DNA of 33,514 nt. Source: JBFMFB01 sp040752115 (lineage in GTDB: Bacteria; Pseudomonadota; Gammaproteobacteria; Burkholderiales; Sulfuricellaceae). The position numbers and the translations under genes are program-made. The stretch covers positions 1 to 33,514 of the forward strand of contig JBFMFB010000024.1 in assembly GCA_040752115.1 (NCBI GenBank), in the 5' to 3' direction. This document shows positions 24,470 to 32,402 of this stretch, one piece after another. The notes beneath the pieces are model-generated. The model worked only from the letters and a program-made list of their open reading frames with translations, searched no databases and was not told the DNA's origin. The stretch's first letter is position 1. Each line of letters begins with the position of its first letter.

Positions 24470-25956
24470 TCATCGCCGCCCCCTCCCTTTACGCCGCGGA
24501 ACTGTGGCAGCCTCATCAGGCTTTTCCAGCGCGCCACTTCGTTCGCCAGTGCCGGCAGCGGAAGCCACAGGAAGCACAGGGCATAGATGAGCCCGCCTGC
24601 CAGCGACATGCACCCCAGGTAAAGCGCGGGCGACGCCTGCCTCATTTCCCCGATCGAGGCGTCCAGCAACGACAGCCCCAGGTAAAGCACGCCGTTGAGG
24701 ATCAAAGCCGGCTGCATTGCCCTGGCAAGATCGAGCAGGCTTGCCCGCAGCGAAGCGGTCGCCAGGATCGCCATCCGGGCCGCCGTGTAAATCATGGCGA
24801 GCAGCAAACCCCAGGCCACCGCATCTATTCCCCACTTCAATCCGGCCAGCGCTGCGATCGTCACCAAAATCCAGGTCTGTGCCTGGAGCCAGAATTCCTG
24901 CGCGAGTTTCTTTTGCGCCGCGAGCACGGCGCCGGACTGGTTCTCGATGCAGCGAAACAGCCCGGCGATCGCCAGCACCTGCAGCGGCCCGGCTGCAGGC
25001 GTCCATACCTCTCCGTAAACCGTGCGGATGAAAGGGTCGGCGAGCCACCACAATCCCACATAGAAGGGGAAGGTATAGACCGTGACCAGGGTAATCGCCC
25101 GAAAGTAAAGATACCTGGATTGATCGAGGTTGTCCTGCGCTTGGGACAGGGCGCGAAAGACGGGCTGATAGACGGAACCGCTGATGGTCTGGACCGGGAT
25201 GCGGCTGAGGCTGTCGCCCTTGTTGAACAGGCCGACCGGACCGGGGCCGGCCAGGCGGCTGATGATGAAATTGGGGGTCTGGTCCCTGAGGTAGATGAGC
25301 AGGTCGTTGGCCGACGCCTGAAAACCGTAGGAACCCATCCGGCGTGCAATCGTCGAATCGAAGTGGATGGCGGGACGCCATCCAGCCAGAACGACGGATG
25401 AGACGACGTCCAGCAACGATACAAGGAGCCCGCCCAGCACCAGGCTCCATGCCCCCATTCCCGTCCATGCCATGGCTACCGTTGCGGAGCTCGCCACGCA
25501 GGCGTTGACGAAGCCGGCCAGGGCCCTGGCCTTGAAGCGCATGTCCCGCGCCAGGAGCGCGGTACCGACGTTTCCGAATGGGCGGAGCAGGAAGGTCAGC
25601 GCCGAGACGCGAAGCAGATCCTGATACAGCGGATTGCCGAACCAGCTCGAAAACCAGGGGGCGATGGCAAAGAAAAAAAGATAGATCGCGATGCCGATGC
25701 CGAGCTGGAGGGTGAACACGACGTTGCAGTCGCGGGTGCCGGCTTCCTTCGCCTGAACGAGGGCCTGCCCCATCCCCCCGCCCGCAACGAATCCGGCAAG
25801 CCCTGTGAAAACCGAGATGGTCACCAGCATGCCGAAGTCTTCGGGGACGAGCAGCCTGGCCAGGACGATGCCGAAGGCAAACTGCAGGAGCTGGCCGAGC
25901 AGCCCTCCGGTCGCCAGCCATTTTGCGCCGCTGCGGATGTTCTGTCCGAGGTTCAT
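24466..25956 (-). CDS. Wzx-type polysaccharide flippase (MOP superfamily)
   Basis: Polytopic membrane protein, 496 residues, with about 12-14 hydrophobic segments. N-terminal GAKWLATGGLLGQLLQFAFG and LARLLVPEDFGMLVTI match the polysaccharide-export flippase group close to WzxC. It is expected to move the undecaprenyl-linked repeat unit from the cytoplasmic to the periplasmic side of the inner membrane. It is the only flippase of this size in the window and so is probably the one serving the whole pathway. The C-terminal tail, KGGGGDE, ends at a TAG supplied by the family A hairpin repeat, so the original end may have been different. It is the first gene of the minus-strand run, next to the divergent promoter region. 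Confidence 0.9.
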   Translation of the reverse strand: MNLGQNIRSGAKWLATGGLLGQLLQFAFGIVLARLLVPEDFGMLVTISVFTGLAGFVAGGGMGQALVQAKEAGTRDCNVVFTLQLGIGIAIYLFFFAIAPWFSSWFGNPLYQDLLRVSALTFLLRPFGNVGTALLARDMRFKARALAGFVNACVASSATVAMAWTGMGAWSLVLGGLLVSLLDVVSSVVLAGWRPAIHFDSTIARRMGSYGFQASANDLLIYLRDQTPNFIISRLAGPGPVGLFNKGDSLSRIPVQTISGSVYQPVFRALSQAQDNLDQSRYLYFRAITLVTVYTFPFYVGLWWLADPFIRTVYGEVWTPAAGPLQVLAIAGLFRCIENQSGAVLAAQKKLAQEFWLQAQTWILVTIAALAGLKWGIDAVAWGLLLAMIYTAARMAILATASLRASLLDLARAMQPALILNGVLYLGLSLLDASIGEMRQASPALYLGCMSLAGGLIYALCFLWLPLPALANEVARWKSLMRLPQFRGVKGGGGDE

Positions 25957-26101
25957 GTCGAAGCGGTGGTCAAATGTCGGGGTTCGGATTGCACGATTTC
26001 TGCCGGGGCCTCTTTACATATCGCTGGGCTGAGAATATACCACTCAAGCCAAGCCGTTGGTGTGTTGGTATACTGCTGTTCCAACCAAAGGAACGATAAC
26101 A
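25957..26101. promoter_or_regulatory. Divergent promoter region between the flippase and the 26102 gene
   Basis: This 145-base gap separates two divergent genes and must hold both promoters. On the plus strand TGGTATACT (26066-26074) resembles an extended -10. On the minus strand the complement of 26034-26042 also reads TGGTATATT. Neither has a convincing -35, so both are candidates only. No small gene is visible. Confidence 0.4.
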
Positions 26102-27007
26102 GTGTTTTATGGCTTGAAAGACAGGCTCCGCAGGCTTCATTTCAACACCCTTTGCGCCGGAATACTCAAAACCCCGCCCGTTGCCGTCGATAGCGGCTCC
26201 CGTCTGGCTGTCCTCAGCCAGTTGCAGCACAAGGACGTCATGATGTATCTGACGGCGCTAAAGTCTTTTGCGCTTCGGGTGCCCGTCGGTGAAATCTGCG
26301 TATTGAACGACGGCAGCCTGACGCAGTCGGACATCGGATTGCTGCAAGAGCATGCGGCCGGAATCCGCTTCCTGCAGTTGCAGGATTTTCGCAGTGCCCG
26401 CTGCCCATCCGGCGGAACGTGGGAGCGGCTTCTGGCCATAGCGGAACTGGCGAAAACACGGTATGTAATTCAGCTCGACGCGGATACGCTGACGATCGGG
26501 CCGGCCAGCGAAATCAACGAATTTGTCCATGCCGGCAGGGCGTTCACCATCGGCACCTGGGACAAGCAGACCATCGAAACCATGCAGGAACGCTGCGCCA
26601 CGGCCCAAGCCCTCAAGCCCGACGCGGCGGCGCATGTGCAGGTGGTTGCGGAAGCGAACTTCGACAGACTGAGAGGCTTCCAGGCTTTGCGCTACGTCAG
26701 GGGGTGTTCCGGCTTCGCAGGCTTTCCGCAGGATTCATTTTCAAAAACCTTTGTGGAAGACATTTCGGAGCAGATGAGCGCCGCCATCGGCCAGAAGTGG
26801 CATGAATGGGGCAGCGAACAGGTCATGTCGAACATCGTGGTCGCCAACATACCCGGCGCGCAGGTCCTGCCGCATCCGAAATACAGCGATTGCCAGAAAA
26901 TGAAACTTCCGGAAACGGTTTTCGTCCATTTCATCGGGAGCTGCCGTTTCGATGCCGGAATCTATGCGGGTCTGGCCAAAGAGGTGATCGGCGCGCTGCG
27001 GGCATAA
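26102..27007 (+). CDS. Probable GT-A-fold glycosyltransferase of unassigned family
   Basis: A 301-residue protein with a likely metal-binding DxD (Asp126 and Asp128 in YVIQLDADTLTIG). It also has VCVLND-like (ICVLNDGSLTQSD) and C-terminal VFVHFIGSCRFDAG, a His-containing end often seen in GT-A enzymes. I do not recognise a precise family; assignment as a glycosyltransferase rests on those motifs and the locus. GTG 26102 is chosen because AAAGGA at 26087-26092 is nine bases upstream; the frame stays open upstream to a TTG at 26057 without ribosome-binding support. No membrane span is apparent. Spacing to the next gene is 30 bases. Confidence 0.62.
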   Translation: MFYGLKDRLRRLHFNTLCAGILKTPPVAVDSGSRLAVLSQLQHKDVMMYLTALKSFALRVPVGEICVLNDGSLTQSDIGLLQEHAAGIRFLQLQDFRSARCPSGGTWERLLAIAELAKTRYVIQLDADTLTIGPASEINEFVHAGRAFTIGTWDKQTIETMQERCATAQALKPDAAAHVQVVAEANFDRLRGFQALRYVRGCSGFAGFPQDSFSKTFVEDISEQMSAAIGQKWHEWGSEQVMSNIVVANIPGAQVLPHPKYSDCQKMKLPETVFVHFIGSCRFDAGIYAGLAKEVIGALRA

Positions 27008-27037
27008 GAGCCAATTTCAGGGAAAGGCACGAACAAC

Positions 27038-28426
27038 ATGGCCGTTCAGGAAACAATCCGCGCGGATGGAGTCGCGCCGGGCAAAGCGATGCCGGCATGG
27101 GCCGCCGCCGGCGTCTATCTGCTGGTAGCGATCATCAGCCTGGGGTATGGTTTCCAGTACCTGTTCCAGGGGGATGCCCACGAGCCCTATTTTCACTGGG
27201 TCACGCTGCCGTTCGTGGCCGTCATGCTCTCGCTCAGCGGATTTGCGCTGAGCGCCTGGCCCTCCTCCGGGAAGTTTGCCCCCCCCGGTCCGGTGCTCGG
27301 AACCATGCTCATGAGCATCTCGTTCCTGATGACGGTCTTTTTCTATTCGTCCGACTTGGCGCCTGTGCCCTGGCCCCTGGTGGCGGGCGCGGTTCTGGCC
27401 ATTGCCTGGTATTGCCATCACCGATGGGGCTCGCGCGGCAGCACGCTTGCATTCCTGGCTTGCGCGTTTGTGCTGTACGCGGTCATGATCGCCCGGGTTC
27501 CGCATAACGTCGGCGCGAACATGCTCGAGATCATCGAGGCTGCATCGCATTCGTTTCTGGCGGGCGAAACGCCGTACCGCTATTACGAACCCATCGCCAA
27601 GCAGCCGTTCGGCTACAGTCCCGGATTATGGCTTCCCTATTCGGTATTCGTGGGGCTGGGGCTCGATGTCCGGATCCTGAACCTGATTTGTTTTCTGCTC
27701 ATCGTCCTGGTTTTCGAGAAAGGCCTGCGCCATCAGGGCGACGGTGCAGGTGCGCTATCCCTTACGCTTTATCCCTTCCTGCTCTCCCCCCCGGTTGCGC
27801 AGATGATCCGGCACGGACATGTCTGGCCGTACTGGATCGTCCTGCTGCTGGCGATGCTGATGCTGCTGAGGCAGCGCTATTGGGTCGCGGCGGTTTTTCT
27901 CGGACTGGCCCTGGCATCGCGGCCACCGGCGCTCTTCGTGGTCGGGCCGCTGGCAGCCTGGCTGTACTGGCAGGTCGGCTGGCGCAGGACGCTCCGGTAC
28001 GCGGCGATTTCCCTGCTGGCCTACGGCGCGGTGGTCATGCCGTTCGCCCTGTGGACGGGGAAAAACTTCTGGGTGTATTCCTACCTGGCGCTGGGCAAGT
28101 TGGAAGTCGTCTTGCCCCAGATAAGCGTGGCCAGTTGGCTCGAAATGGTAGGGCTCGCCGGGCAACTGAAATTCTTTCAGCTCTCCATCGTGGTCTTCTG
28201 GACGGCCGCTGTTTTCCTGCGGAAAAAATCCGGGATCGACTGGTTCCTCTTTACGGCAGGCATTGCCTACGTCTGGCTGGTCATGTTCAATGCCTATGTC
28301 CTGCGCTATGTTTATTTCCCGGGGTTGTTCCTGATGCTGATGGGGCTTTCGATCCGCCTCGGTCATTCGGATTCGGCGGAGATGAAAGTGCAACAAATGC
28401 GTCCCGCGGCGAACACAGTCATGTAG
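27038..28426 (+). CDS. GT-C-type integral membrane glycosyltransferase (GT87/DUF2029-like)
   Basis: Polytopic membrane protein, 462 residues, about twelve hydrophobic segments. A loop with LAGETPYRYYEPIAKQPFGYSPGLW and then QMIRHGHVWPY is the pattern of polyprenyl-phosphate-sugar-dependent mannosyltransferase-like proteins (the GT87 group), which use Und-P-sugar donors in the periplasm. It could therefore add a side branch after the repeat unit has been flipped. The stop TAG (28424-28426) is part of the GTAG that begins a paired-hairpin repeat. ATG 27038 has GGAAAGG about twelve bases upstream. Confidence 0.72.
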   Translation: MAVQETIRADGVAPGKAMPAWAAAGVYLLVAIISLGYGFQYLFQGDAHEPYFHWVTLPFVAVMLSLSGFALSAWPSSGKFAPPGPVLGTMLMSISFLMTVFFYSSDLAPVPWPLVAGAVLAIAWYCHHRWGSRGSTLAFLACAFVLYAVMIARVPHNVGANMLEIIEAASHSFLAGETPYRYYEPIAKQPFGYSPGLWLPYSVFVGLGLDVRILNLICFLLIVLVFEKGLRHQGDGAGALSLTLYPFLLSPPVAQMIRHGHVWPYWIVLLLAMLMLLRQRYWVAAVFLGLALASRPPALFVVGPLAAWLYWQVGWRRTLRYAAISLLAYGAVVMPFALWTGKNFWVYSYLALGKLEVVLPQISVASWLEMVGLAGQLKFFQLSIVVFWTAAVFLRKKSGIDWFLFTAGIAYVWLVMFNAYVLRYVYFPGLFLMLMGLSIRLGHSDSAEMKVQQMRPAANTVM

Positions 28427-28539
28427 GTTGGGTTAGGCGCGTTTTGCGCGTAACCCAACAAACCCTATCATCCTTAACTAACCGCCGGTTTGAAGATTGG
28501 GTTTGTTGGGTTAAGCGATAAAGCCGGTACCCAACCTTC
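28423..28539. repeat. REPIN-like paired-hairpin repeat, family C
   Basis: GTAG (28423-28426) leads into a hairpin with stem GTTGGGTTA/TAACCCAAC (28427-28435 and 28451-28459). A second, inverted hairpin has GTTGGGT (28505-28511) and ACCCAAC (28529-28535), followed by CTTC in place of CTAC. In addition, TAACCCAACAAACCC (28451-28465) is perfectly inverted as GGGTTTGTTGGGTTA (28499-28513), so the two halves can also pair with each other. The upstream gene's stop lies in the GTAG. Confidence 0.75.
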
Positions 28540-28615
28540 ATGACCGGCAGTGCGGCCGTCACGCAATCTTTGGCACAATTAGAGAACCGCACCTAAGCAT
28601 CAAGGGAGGAAGCAG

Positions 28616-29578
28616 GTGGCACATATTTCGGTGGTAATTCCCGTGTACCGGTCGGAAAAGACCCTGCGGGAGCTTTGCGCCCGCATCACCAAAGCCGTTG
28701 AAACGATCACCGCGGATTTCGAGATACTGCTGGTCGAGGACCGCGGTGGCGACGGATCATGGGATGTCATTCAGGAAATCGCCGGCCGGGACGCGAGGGT
28801 GAAAGGCATCCAGCTCAGCAGGAACTTCGGCCAGCATGCGGCGACCATCTGCGGCATCTCCAGGGCGTCGGGAGACTGGATCGTCACGCTCGACGACGAT
28901 CTCGAGCAACAACCCGAATACATCCCGGAACTCTATGCCAAAGCGCAGGAAGGATATGCCCTGGTTTACGGCATATACGGCGAACGAACGCATTCCCTCT
29001 GGCGGAACCTGACCTCCGGCTGGGCGCGGAGGCTGTTCAGCCTGGCCATCCCGACCCTGAATTACGAATACACGTCGTTCCGCGTCATCCAGCGGAAAAT
29101 CGCCCAGGCGCTGTCCGAGTTCGACTCGCCTTTCCCATTCGTCGACGGCTATCTGTCCTGGCTGACCAACAGCTACTCGACGGTCGAGGTCAAACACGCT
29201 CACCGGGCCTACGGCAGCAGCAACTATGATTTCAGAAAGCTCGTCACCCATACCCTGAATATTTTCGTCACGTTTTCGGACCTGCCGCTGAAAATCGCCA
29301 CCTGGATCGGGCTGGGGTCGTTCATGGTCGGCATGGTGTGGCTGCTGGCAATCGTCTTGGGGAGGCTTCTCGGGGGCATTACCGTCAGCGGCTATGCTTC
29401 GGTAATGGCAAGTATCGTTCTGTTCGGTGGAATTCAGTTGCTCATCCTGGGAATCTTCGGCGAGTACCTCGGACGCATGAATTTCAAGTCGTCAAAGAAA
29501 CCCTTGTTCCTCGTGTCAAAGGAAACCGCCGGCAGTGCTGCCCATCGCGGAAGACGTTTTACCGACAAAGTGAGTTGA
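28616..29578 (+). CDS. DPM/GtrB/ArnC-like polyprenyl-phosphate glycosyltransferase (GT2)
   Basis: GT2 enzyme with two C-terminal membrane segments, 320 residues. The catalytic domain has ISVVIPVYRSEKTLRE, VEDRGGDGSWDV, and metal-site TLDDDLEQQPEY (residues 91-102). Two hydrophobic helices follow at about 230-250 and 262-285. The family moves a sugar from a nucleotide sugar to undecaprenyl phosphate on the cytoplasmic face. GTG 28616 has a strong ribosome-binding site, AGGGAGGA at 28602-28609. The product would feed a flippase and a periplasmic GT-C enzyme, both of which have candidates nearby (32040 and 27038). The next gene starts one base after its stop. Confidence 0.88.
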   Translation: MAHISVVIPVYRSEKTLRELCARITKAVETITADFEILLVEDRGGDGSWDVIQEIAGRDARVKGIQLSRNFGQHAATICGISRASGDWIVTLDDDLEQQPEYIPELYAKAQEGYALVYGIYGERTHSLWRNLTSGWARRLFSLAIPTLNYEYTSFRVIQRKIAQALSEFDSPFPFVDGYLSWLTNSYSTVEVKHAHRAYGSSNYDFRKLVTHTLNIFVTFSDLPLKIATWIGLGSFMVGMVWLLAIVLGRLLGGITVSGYASVMASIVLFGGIQLLILGIFGEYLGRMNFKSSKKPLFLVSKETAGSAAHRGRRFTDKVS

Positions 29579-29579
29579 T

Positions 29580-30230
29580 ATGGACAAGGTAATCATCATT
29601 GGCGGAAAAGGGACAGCTATAAATATCGCCGAACAAATTGTGAACGCCACAGAAACATACAACGCAAAAATTGAATTCCTCGGCTTCGCCATTGATGACG
29701 AATCTCTGGGGCGTTCAATCAACGGCTATCCCGTATTGTGTAAAACGACCGAGTTGGGGCGCAAATACTCGCAACTGGACGTGAAATTCATTTTCGCGTT
29801 GTATAAGCCGCAGGAAATGAAAAAAAGGGTAGCTCTGCTGAAAAGTTACGGTATCGACGAAAAGAGGTTCGCGAGCTTTATTCATCCCTCCGCATATATC
29901 GGCAAGAGCGCGCGGTTAGGGGTTGGGAATGTCGTCCTGAGTCACACGTCCATACAAAGCAATGTCCGCATCGGCAACTTCAACATCATCAACTCGGGTG
30001 TCGCAATCGAGCACGATTCCTCAATGAAAGACTGCAACTTCATTGCGGCCGGCGTTTGTGTAGGGGCAAACGTTCGAATAAACGATGGCGCTTTCATCGG
30101 GCTGAATTCAACTGTGCGGGAGGACGTGAATATCGGAGACTTCGCATTTGTCGGAATGGGCTCGAATGTGTTGCGCGACGTCCACGCAGAAACAACGGTG
30201 TTCGGAAACCCAGCGAGATCGGCATCGTGA
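29580..30230 (+). CDS. NeuD/PglD-like acetyltransferase with left-handed beta-helix
   Basis: A 216-residue sugar O- or N-acetyltransferase. The N-terminal part is a small Rossmann-like domain (VIIIGGKGTAINIA). Residues about 100-205 are hexapeptide repeats forming a left-handed beta-helix, including GNVVLSHTSIQSNVRIGNF; His145 in VAIEHDS is the likely catalytic base. NeuD acetylates sialic acid and PglD acetylates a UDP-4-amino sugar; the neighbouring aminotransferase favours an amino-sugar substrate. ATG 29580 directly follows the preceding stop. The gene has visibly lower GC than genes on its left, which continues into the next gene and suggests acquisition as a block. Confidence 0.85.
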   Translation: MDKVIIIGGKGTAINIAEQIVNATETYNAKIEFLGFAIDDESLGRSINGYPVLCKTTELGRKYSQLDVKFIFALYKPQEMKKRVALLKSYGIDEKRFASFIHPSAYIGKSARLGVGNVVLSHTSIQSNVRIGNFNIINSGVAIEHDSSMKDCNFIAAGVCVGANVRINDGAFIGLNSTVREDVNIGDFAFVGMGSNVLRDVHAETTVFGNPARSAS

Positions 30231-31189
30231 TCGTTCTCGAGCGGAGAGCATCCACGATCTTGTTCAATTTCCTGAAAAGCATGGCAGTTGAGAAGCCATT
30301 CCTGGTTCCTTCCAATGTCTGCCCAATTGTTCCATTGGTTTTTTTGAAGGCCAACTGCCGCTTTGAATTTGTCGACATTTGCGAGCGAACTCTTTGCATG
30401 GATGAGAGCATTGCGATTGCGAAATTGAAACACCAACCGGACGGCTACGCCGGTGTGCTATTTGTTCGGTCGTATGGCGTAATGACTCCAGTTGACACAT
30501 TCTTTAAAGCTATAAAGGAGATTCGAGAAGATTTAATCGTAATTGATGACAGATGCCTATCGGTGCCTGACTTTCACTTTGAAGTTCAGAGGTGGCATGA
30601 CATCACGTTATATAGCACCGGCTATTCCAAATTCGCCGACATTGGGTTTGGTGGTTATGCCCAGATAAAGGATGATCATCATTATGTGAGGCACCAAACC
30701 GCTTTCGCGGAGCGCGACCTCAACACGATTACTGCACAGTACAAAGGTGCCATTGAGCGACGCCAATCATTTGCATACGTGGATTCGGATTGGCTGGAAA
30801 CCTCACCTCCAAAGATATCATTTCCGAGTTATCAAAAAGAGGTCGAAAACAAGATCAGTGAGGTAGCCGACTGGAAGGAGGCCATAAACCGGGTTTACGC
30901 AGAAAAAATTCCGCGATCTATCCAGCTTGCGCCGGAATATCAGCTGTGGAGATTCAACATCTTGGTGCCGGCAAAGGAACAATTGCTCTCGCAGATCAGA
31001 AAATCTGGCCTCTTCGCTAGTTCGCATTACGCATCACTGGACGGGATTTTTTCTGACGGCCGATCGGCAACTGCAGAAAAAGTGCATACGAGGATTGTGA
31101 ACCTTTTCAATGACAAATATTTCGATATCGAAAGAGCCCACGCTATAGCGGAAATTGTGAACGCGCACTTGGAAAAATATATCAATTAA
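30227..31189 (+). CDS. DegT/DnrJ/EryC1-like PLP-dependent protein
   Basis: A 320-residue fold-type I PLP protein resembling sugar aminotransferases. The Schiff-base Lys is probably Lys135 in STGYSKFADIGFGG, and VIDDRCLSVPD at 105-115 has the Asp that contacts the cofactor nitrogen. It is shorter than usual sugar aminotransferases (about 370-400), with a compact N-terminus. The start GTG 30227 overlaps the previous stop by 4 bases (GTGA); a longer upstream frame is rejected because it runs inside the acetyltransferase gene. Low GC: bases 30541-30600 contain 27 G or C. Transamination of a keto-sugar, followed by acetylation by the NeuD-like partner, would be the natural joint role, but the reduced length leaves room for another activity. 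Confidence 0.7.
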   Translation: MIVLERRASTILFNFLKSMAVEKPFLVPSNVCPIVPLVFLKANCRFEFVDICERTLCMDESIAIAKLKHQPDGYAGVLFVRSYGVMTPVDTFFKAIKEIREDLIVIDDRCLSVPDFHFEVQRWHDITLYSTGYSKFADIGFGGYAQIKDDHHYVRHQTAFAERDLNTITAQYKGAIERRQSFAYVDSDWLETSPPKISFPSYQKEVENKISEVADWKEAINRVYAEKIPRSIQLAPEYQLWRFNILVPAKEQLLSQIRKSGLFASSHYASLDGIFSDGRSATAEKVHTRIVNLFNDKYFDIERAHAIAEIVNAHLEKYIN

Positions 31190-31313
31190 CGGATTCGTCC
31201 GGTCGCGAGCAGCATTCGTGTATATAACTTGAAGGCATTTGTTTCTTCGAGCCGAATGCTCTTCTTGTTGACCGCCGACTCTCATTATTTATTGCTGTTG
31301 GCGTAGAATAGAG
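31190..31313. other. Intergenic gap without recognised features
   Basis: An AT-richer 124-base gap between the aminotransferase-like and WbqC genes. A TTGACC at about 31267-31272 is followed by AT-rich sequence, but no clear -10 at proper spacing was found. No gene or repeat was seen. Confidence 0.4.
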
Positions 31314-32030
31314 ATGAAAAAAGTTGCGATTCTCCAGTCGAATTACATTCCATGGAAGGGCTATTTCGACATTATCCATGACGTAGACGAATTCATCTTC
31401 CATGATGACCTGCAATACACCAAGAATGACTGGCGAAACCGCAACAAGATTAAAACCGCCCAGGGTACTAACTGGGTGACTATCCCGGTTGGCACTGCCG
31501 AACACCGTCTGATATGTGAGGTGGTCATCAAGGATCAGGCCTGGCAGAAAAAACACTGGCAACTCATCGCCAACAACTATGCCAAGGCCCCTTATTTTCC
31601 AGACTACAAGCCCTGCTTCGAAGAGGTATATTTGGGTCGCGAATGGCCATCCCTGTCGGAGTTGAACCAACATCTGATCCGGGTGATCGCCAGCGAGATC
31701 CTCGGCATCCAGGTGGTTTTCCGGGATTCCCGAGAATACCATCTGCAGGAGAAAAAACAGGAGCGTGTGCTGGAGCTGCTTGTCAAGACCGGTGCGGGCT
31801 TGTACGTGTCAGGACCTGCAGCCAAGGACTACATTCAGGAAGAACGCTTCAGGGAGGCGGGTATTGAGCTGGTATGGAAGGACTACTCGGGTTATCCAGA
31901 GTATTCCCAGTTCCATCCGCCTTTCGAGCATGGCGTGACCGTGCTCGATCTCCTTTTCCATGCCGGCCCCGACGCTCCCTACTACATCTGGGGATGGCGC
32001 GAAGCCGGCCGTGTATCCACCGTGATTTAG
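31314..32030 (+). CDS. WbqC family protein
   Basis: A 238-residue protein with the family-typical start VAILQSNYIPWKGYFDIIHD, then FHDDLQYTKNDWRNRNKIK, and a C-terminal VTVLDLLFHAGPDA. WbqC proteins (PF08889) occur in O-antigen and capsule loci, usually beside sugar aminotransferases and acyl/acetyl-transferases, and are thought to take part in making or modifying amino sugars. The biochemical activity is not settled to my knowledge. Here it follows a NeuD-like and an aminotransferase-like gene, which fits that pattern. The ribosome-binding site is weak. Confidence 0.88.
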   Translation: MKKVAILQSNYIPWKGYFDIIHDVDEFIFHDDLQYTKNDWRNRNKIKTAQGTNWVTIPVGTAEHRLICEVVIKDQAWQKKHWQLIANNYAKAPYFPDYKPCFEEVYLGREWPSLSELNQHLIRVIASEILGIQVVFRDSREYHLQEKKQERVLELLVKTGAGLYVSGPAAKDYIQEERFREAGIELVWKDYSGYPEYSQFHPPFEHGVTVLDLLFHAGPDAPYYIWGWREAGRVSTVI

Positions 32031-32039
32031 ACCAAGACC

Positions 32040-32402
32040 ATGAGCTATTTCTACGTATTTCTGACGATTGTTCTGACGGTTTACGGGCAGGTCGTTATCA
32101 AGTGGCAAGTCGTCAGTGCGGGCGCCTTTCCGCAGAGCGCCCCCGAAAAGATCCTCTTTCTCGCCCGCCTGCTGCTCAACCCTTGGGTAATCAGCGCGTT
32201 CTTCGCGGCATTCCTCGCTTCCGTATCCTGGATGGCTGCGATGACGAGGCTGCAGCTCAGCCACGCCTATCCTTTCATGAGCCTGAACTTCGTCCTGGTT
32301 CTGATGCTGAGCGGCCTGTTTTTCAGCGAGGCGATCACCCCGCTGAAGATCGCCGGCATGGGCCTGATCATTCTCGGCATCATCGTGGGGAGCCAGGGAT
32401 GA
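32040..32402 (+). CDS. Small four-helix DMT/SMR-type membrane protein (ArnE/EamA-like)
   Basis: A 120-residue protein with four hydrophobic segments, the architecture of SMR/half-EamA transporters. It has YGQVVIKWQV near the N-terminus and AYPFMSLNFVLVLMLSGLFF in the third and fourth helices, the latter similar to the ArnE/ArnF heterodimer. Such proteins flip undecaprenyl-phosphate-linked aminosugars. As a single gene it would need to homodimerise or pair with an outside partner. It overlaps the next gene by 4 bases (ATGA). A partner role with the DPM-like GT2 at 28616 is inferred. Confidence 0.8.
   Translation: MSYFYVFLTIVLTVYGQVVIKWQVVSAGAFPQSAPEKILFLARLLLNPWVISAFFAAFLASVSWMAAMTRLQLSHAYPFMSLNFVLVLMLSGLFFSEAITPLKIAGMGLIILGIIVGSQG

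Noticed and set aside
28570..28595. Possible sigma-54 promoter (TTGGCAC) upstream of the DPM-like gene
   Set aside because: The -24 half is present by chance resemblance, but no TTGC(A/T) half appears at the needed spacing.
31874..32398. Upstream extension of the methyltransferase frame
   Set aside because: It runs through the WbqC end and the entire SMR-like gene. The ATG at 32399 begins a sensible zinc-ribbon start with a 4-base overlap.
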